Shown here: piece by piece, positions 63,537 through 64,000 of the stretch | Layout: every line of letters begins with the position of its first letter | Position numbering within the stretch: position 1 is the stretch's first letter | Source of the DNA: Clostridia bacterium | Lineage (GTDB): Bacteria > Bacillota > Clostridia > TANB77 > CAG-508 | DNA length: 64,000 bases | NCBI GenBank assembly: GCA_022797145.1 | Contig: JAAWKA010000004.1 | Span: 1-64,000 of the forward strand | Direction of reading: 5' to 3' | Notes under the pieces: generated by a model | What the model saw: the letters and a program-made list of their open reading frames with translations, nothing else | Told to the model about the DNA's origin: nothing | The model's database searches: none | Made by a program: the position numbers and the translations under genes

Positions 63537-63740
63537 CTAAAATCTAATTGCATTTTCAAATACATGTTTCACTATCTGTTTGTACAATTCCATTTGTTTA
63601 CTCGTAAATAGTTTTACTAATTGATACCCTTCAAAGTAAAAGACTATAAAAACAATTATCATTATTAAGATTTTTAGTGTTTCCTCAGAATAAAAGTGTG
63701 TATGTTCTAATAAGTTACTAAATGTTTTCCGCTCTTTCAT
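63537..63740 (-). CDS. 67-residue single-span membrane protein
   Basis: Starts MKERKTFSNLLEHTHFYSEE, with AAGGAGG nine bases upstream. One membrane span lies at about residues 22-40 (LKILIMIIVFIVFYFEGY), followed by an amphipathic helix (QLVKLFTSKQMELYKQIVKHVF). Small membrane proteins of this shape accompany many functions; no family is recognised. The last 260 bp of the window, to 64000, hold no gene I can support. Confidence 0.7.
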   Translation of the reverse strand: MKERKTFSNLLEHTHFYSEETLKILIMIIVFIVFYFEGYQLVKLFTSKQMELYKQIVKHVFENAIRF

Positions 63741-64000
63741 GGCATTTTCCTCCTTATTTTGTAATTCCTCATGTTACAAAAAAAGATATTAAAAATTATA
63801 TTTATATTTTACCATATTTCATTGTTAAAATCAATTTATGTAAAAAGTTTTTTAATCTAGTTTAAAAAATTAGATTCAGAATAGTTTTTAGATGAATTTT
63901 ACTTTTTAAATTTTAGGCTAAAAGCAATACTTTCTTAATTTATTGCAATTTTATGTATATTATGATAAAATATAGAATAACTAACAATAAGTTTTGTATG

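Overview
The window is AT-rich DNA (roughly a quarter to 30% G+C by eye) from a spore-forming member of the Clostridia. The evidence is the division and sporulation block murA-ftsQ-two DUF881 genes-sbp-ftsA-ftsZ-spoIIGA-sigE-(insert)-sigG-ylmC in its standard Firmicutes order, a second sporulation gene (ylbJ), anaerobe-type oxygen defence (rubrerythrin, flavodiiron protein, rubredoxin), and signals typical of low-GC Gram-positives: strong Shine-Dalgarno sequences, TTG/GTG starts and a T-box. The KGITLV-type pseudopilins resemble those of uncultured gut Clostridia, but I do not name a species. I saw no rRNA, tRNA or CRISPR array.

Layout. 1-1.2 kb: accessory DNA with slightly different base use, holding a 41-codon gene apparently controlled by a convergent antisense RNA, then a plasmid/ICE-like membrane protein. 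1.2-2.5 kb: broken small genes and a truncated, frameshifted feoB. 2.5-13.9 kb: housekeeping and stress genes (GIY-YIG protein, rubrerythrin behind a PerR/Fur-like box, rimO, deoD, ppaC, mnmA, hslO, a WecA/TagO transferase running in frame into rubredoxin, ylbJ, pdp, rnhB). 13.9-17.5 kb: pseudopilin-like and secreted proteins without assembly genes. 17.8-23 kb: htrA, an sdpI/sdpR pair with two operators, rpsI-rplM. 23-27 kb: lexA, obg, trpS, rpmA, rplU.

27.2-31.8 kb is a 4.6-kb serine-recombinase element inserted inside ylmC, the gene after sigG. Its two ends share ATTATAGA, and removing it restores a complete YlmC reading frame, as with the skin elements that interrupt sigK. 32-40 kb holds sigG, a 1784-residue surface metalloprotease-like protein with an LPKAG anchor inserted between sigG and sigE, then sigE and spoIIGA. 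40-48 kb is the division cluster and a flavodiiron protein. 48-55 kb holds cdd, aspS, T-box-controlled asnS, proS and scpB. 55-64 kb is an accessory tail: yjjX and a TfoX_C gene between two identical 23-bp repeats, a broken mobilisation-like fragment, an Lsa-type ABC-F ATPase, several small envelope and regulatory proteins, and a Crp/Fnr regulator next to thioredoxin and ferredoxin.

Three genes (feoB, the recombinase and a small gene pair at 1.2-1.5 kb) each look broken by a single base. These could be real pseudogenes or indel errors, and that matters for how the ylmC element is read.
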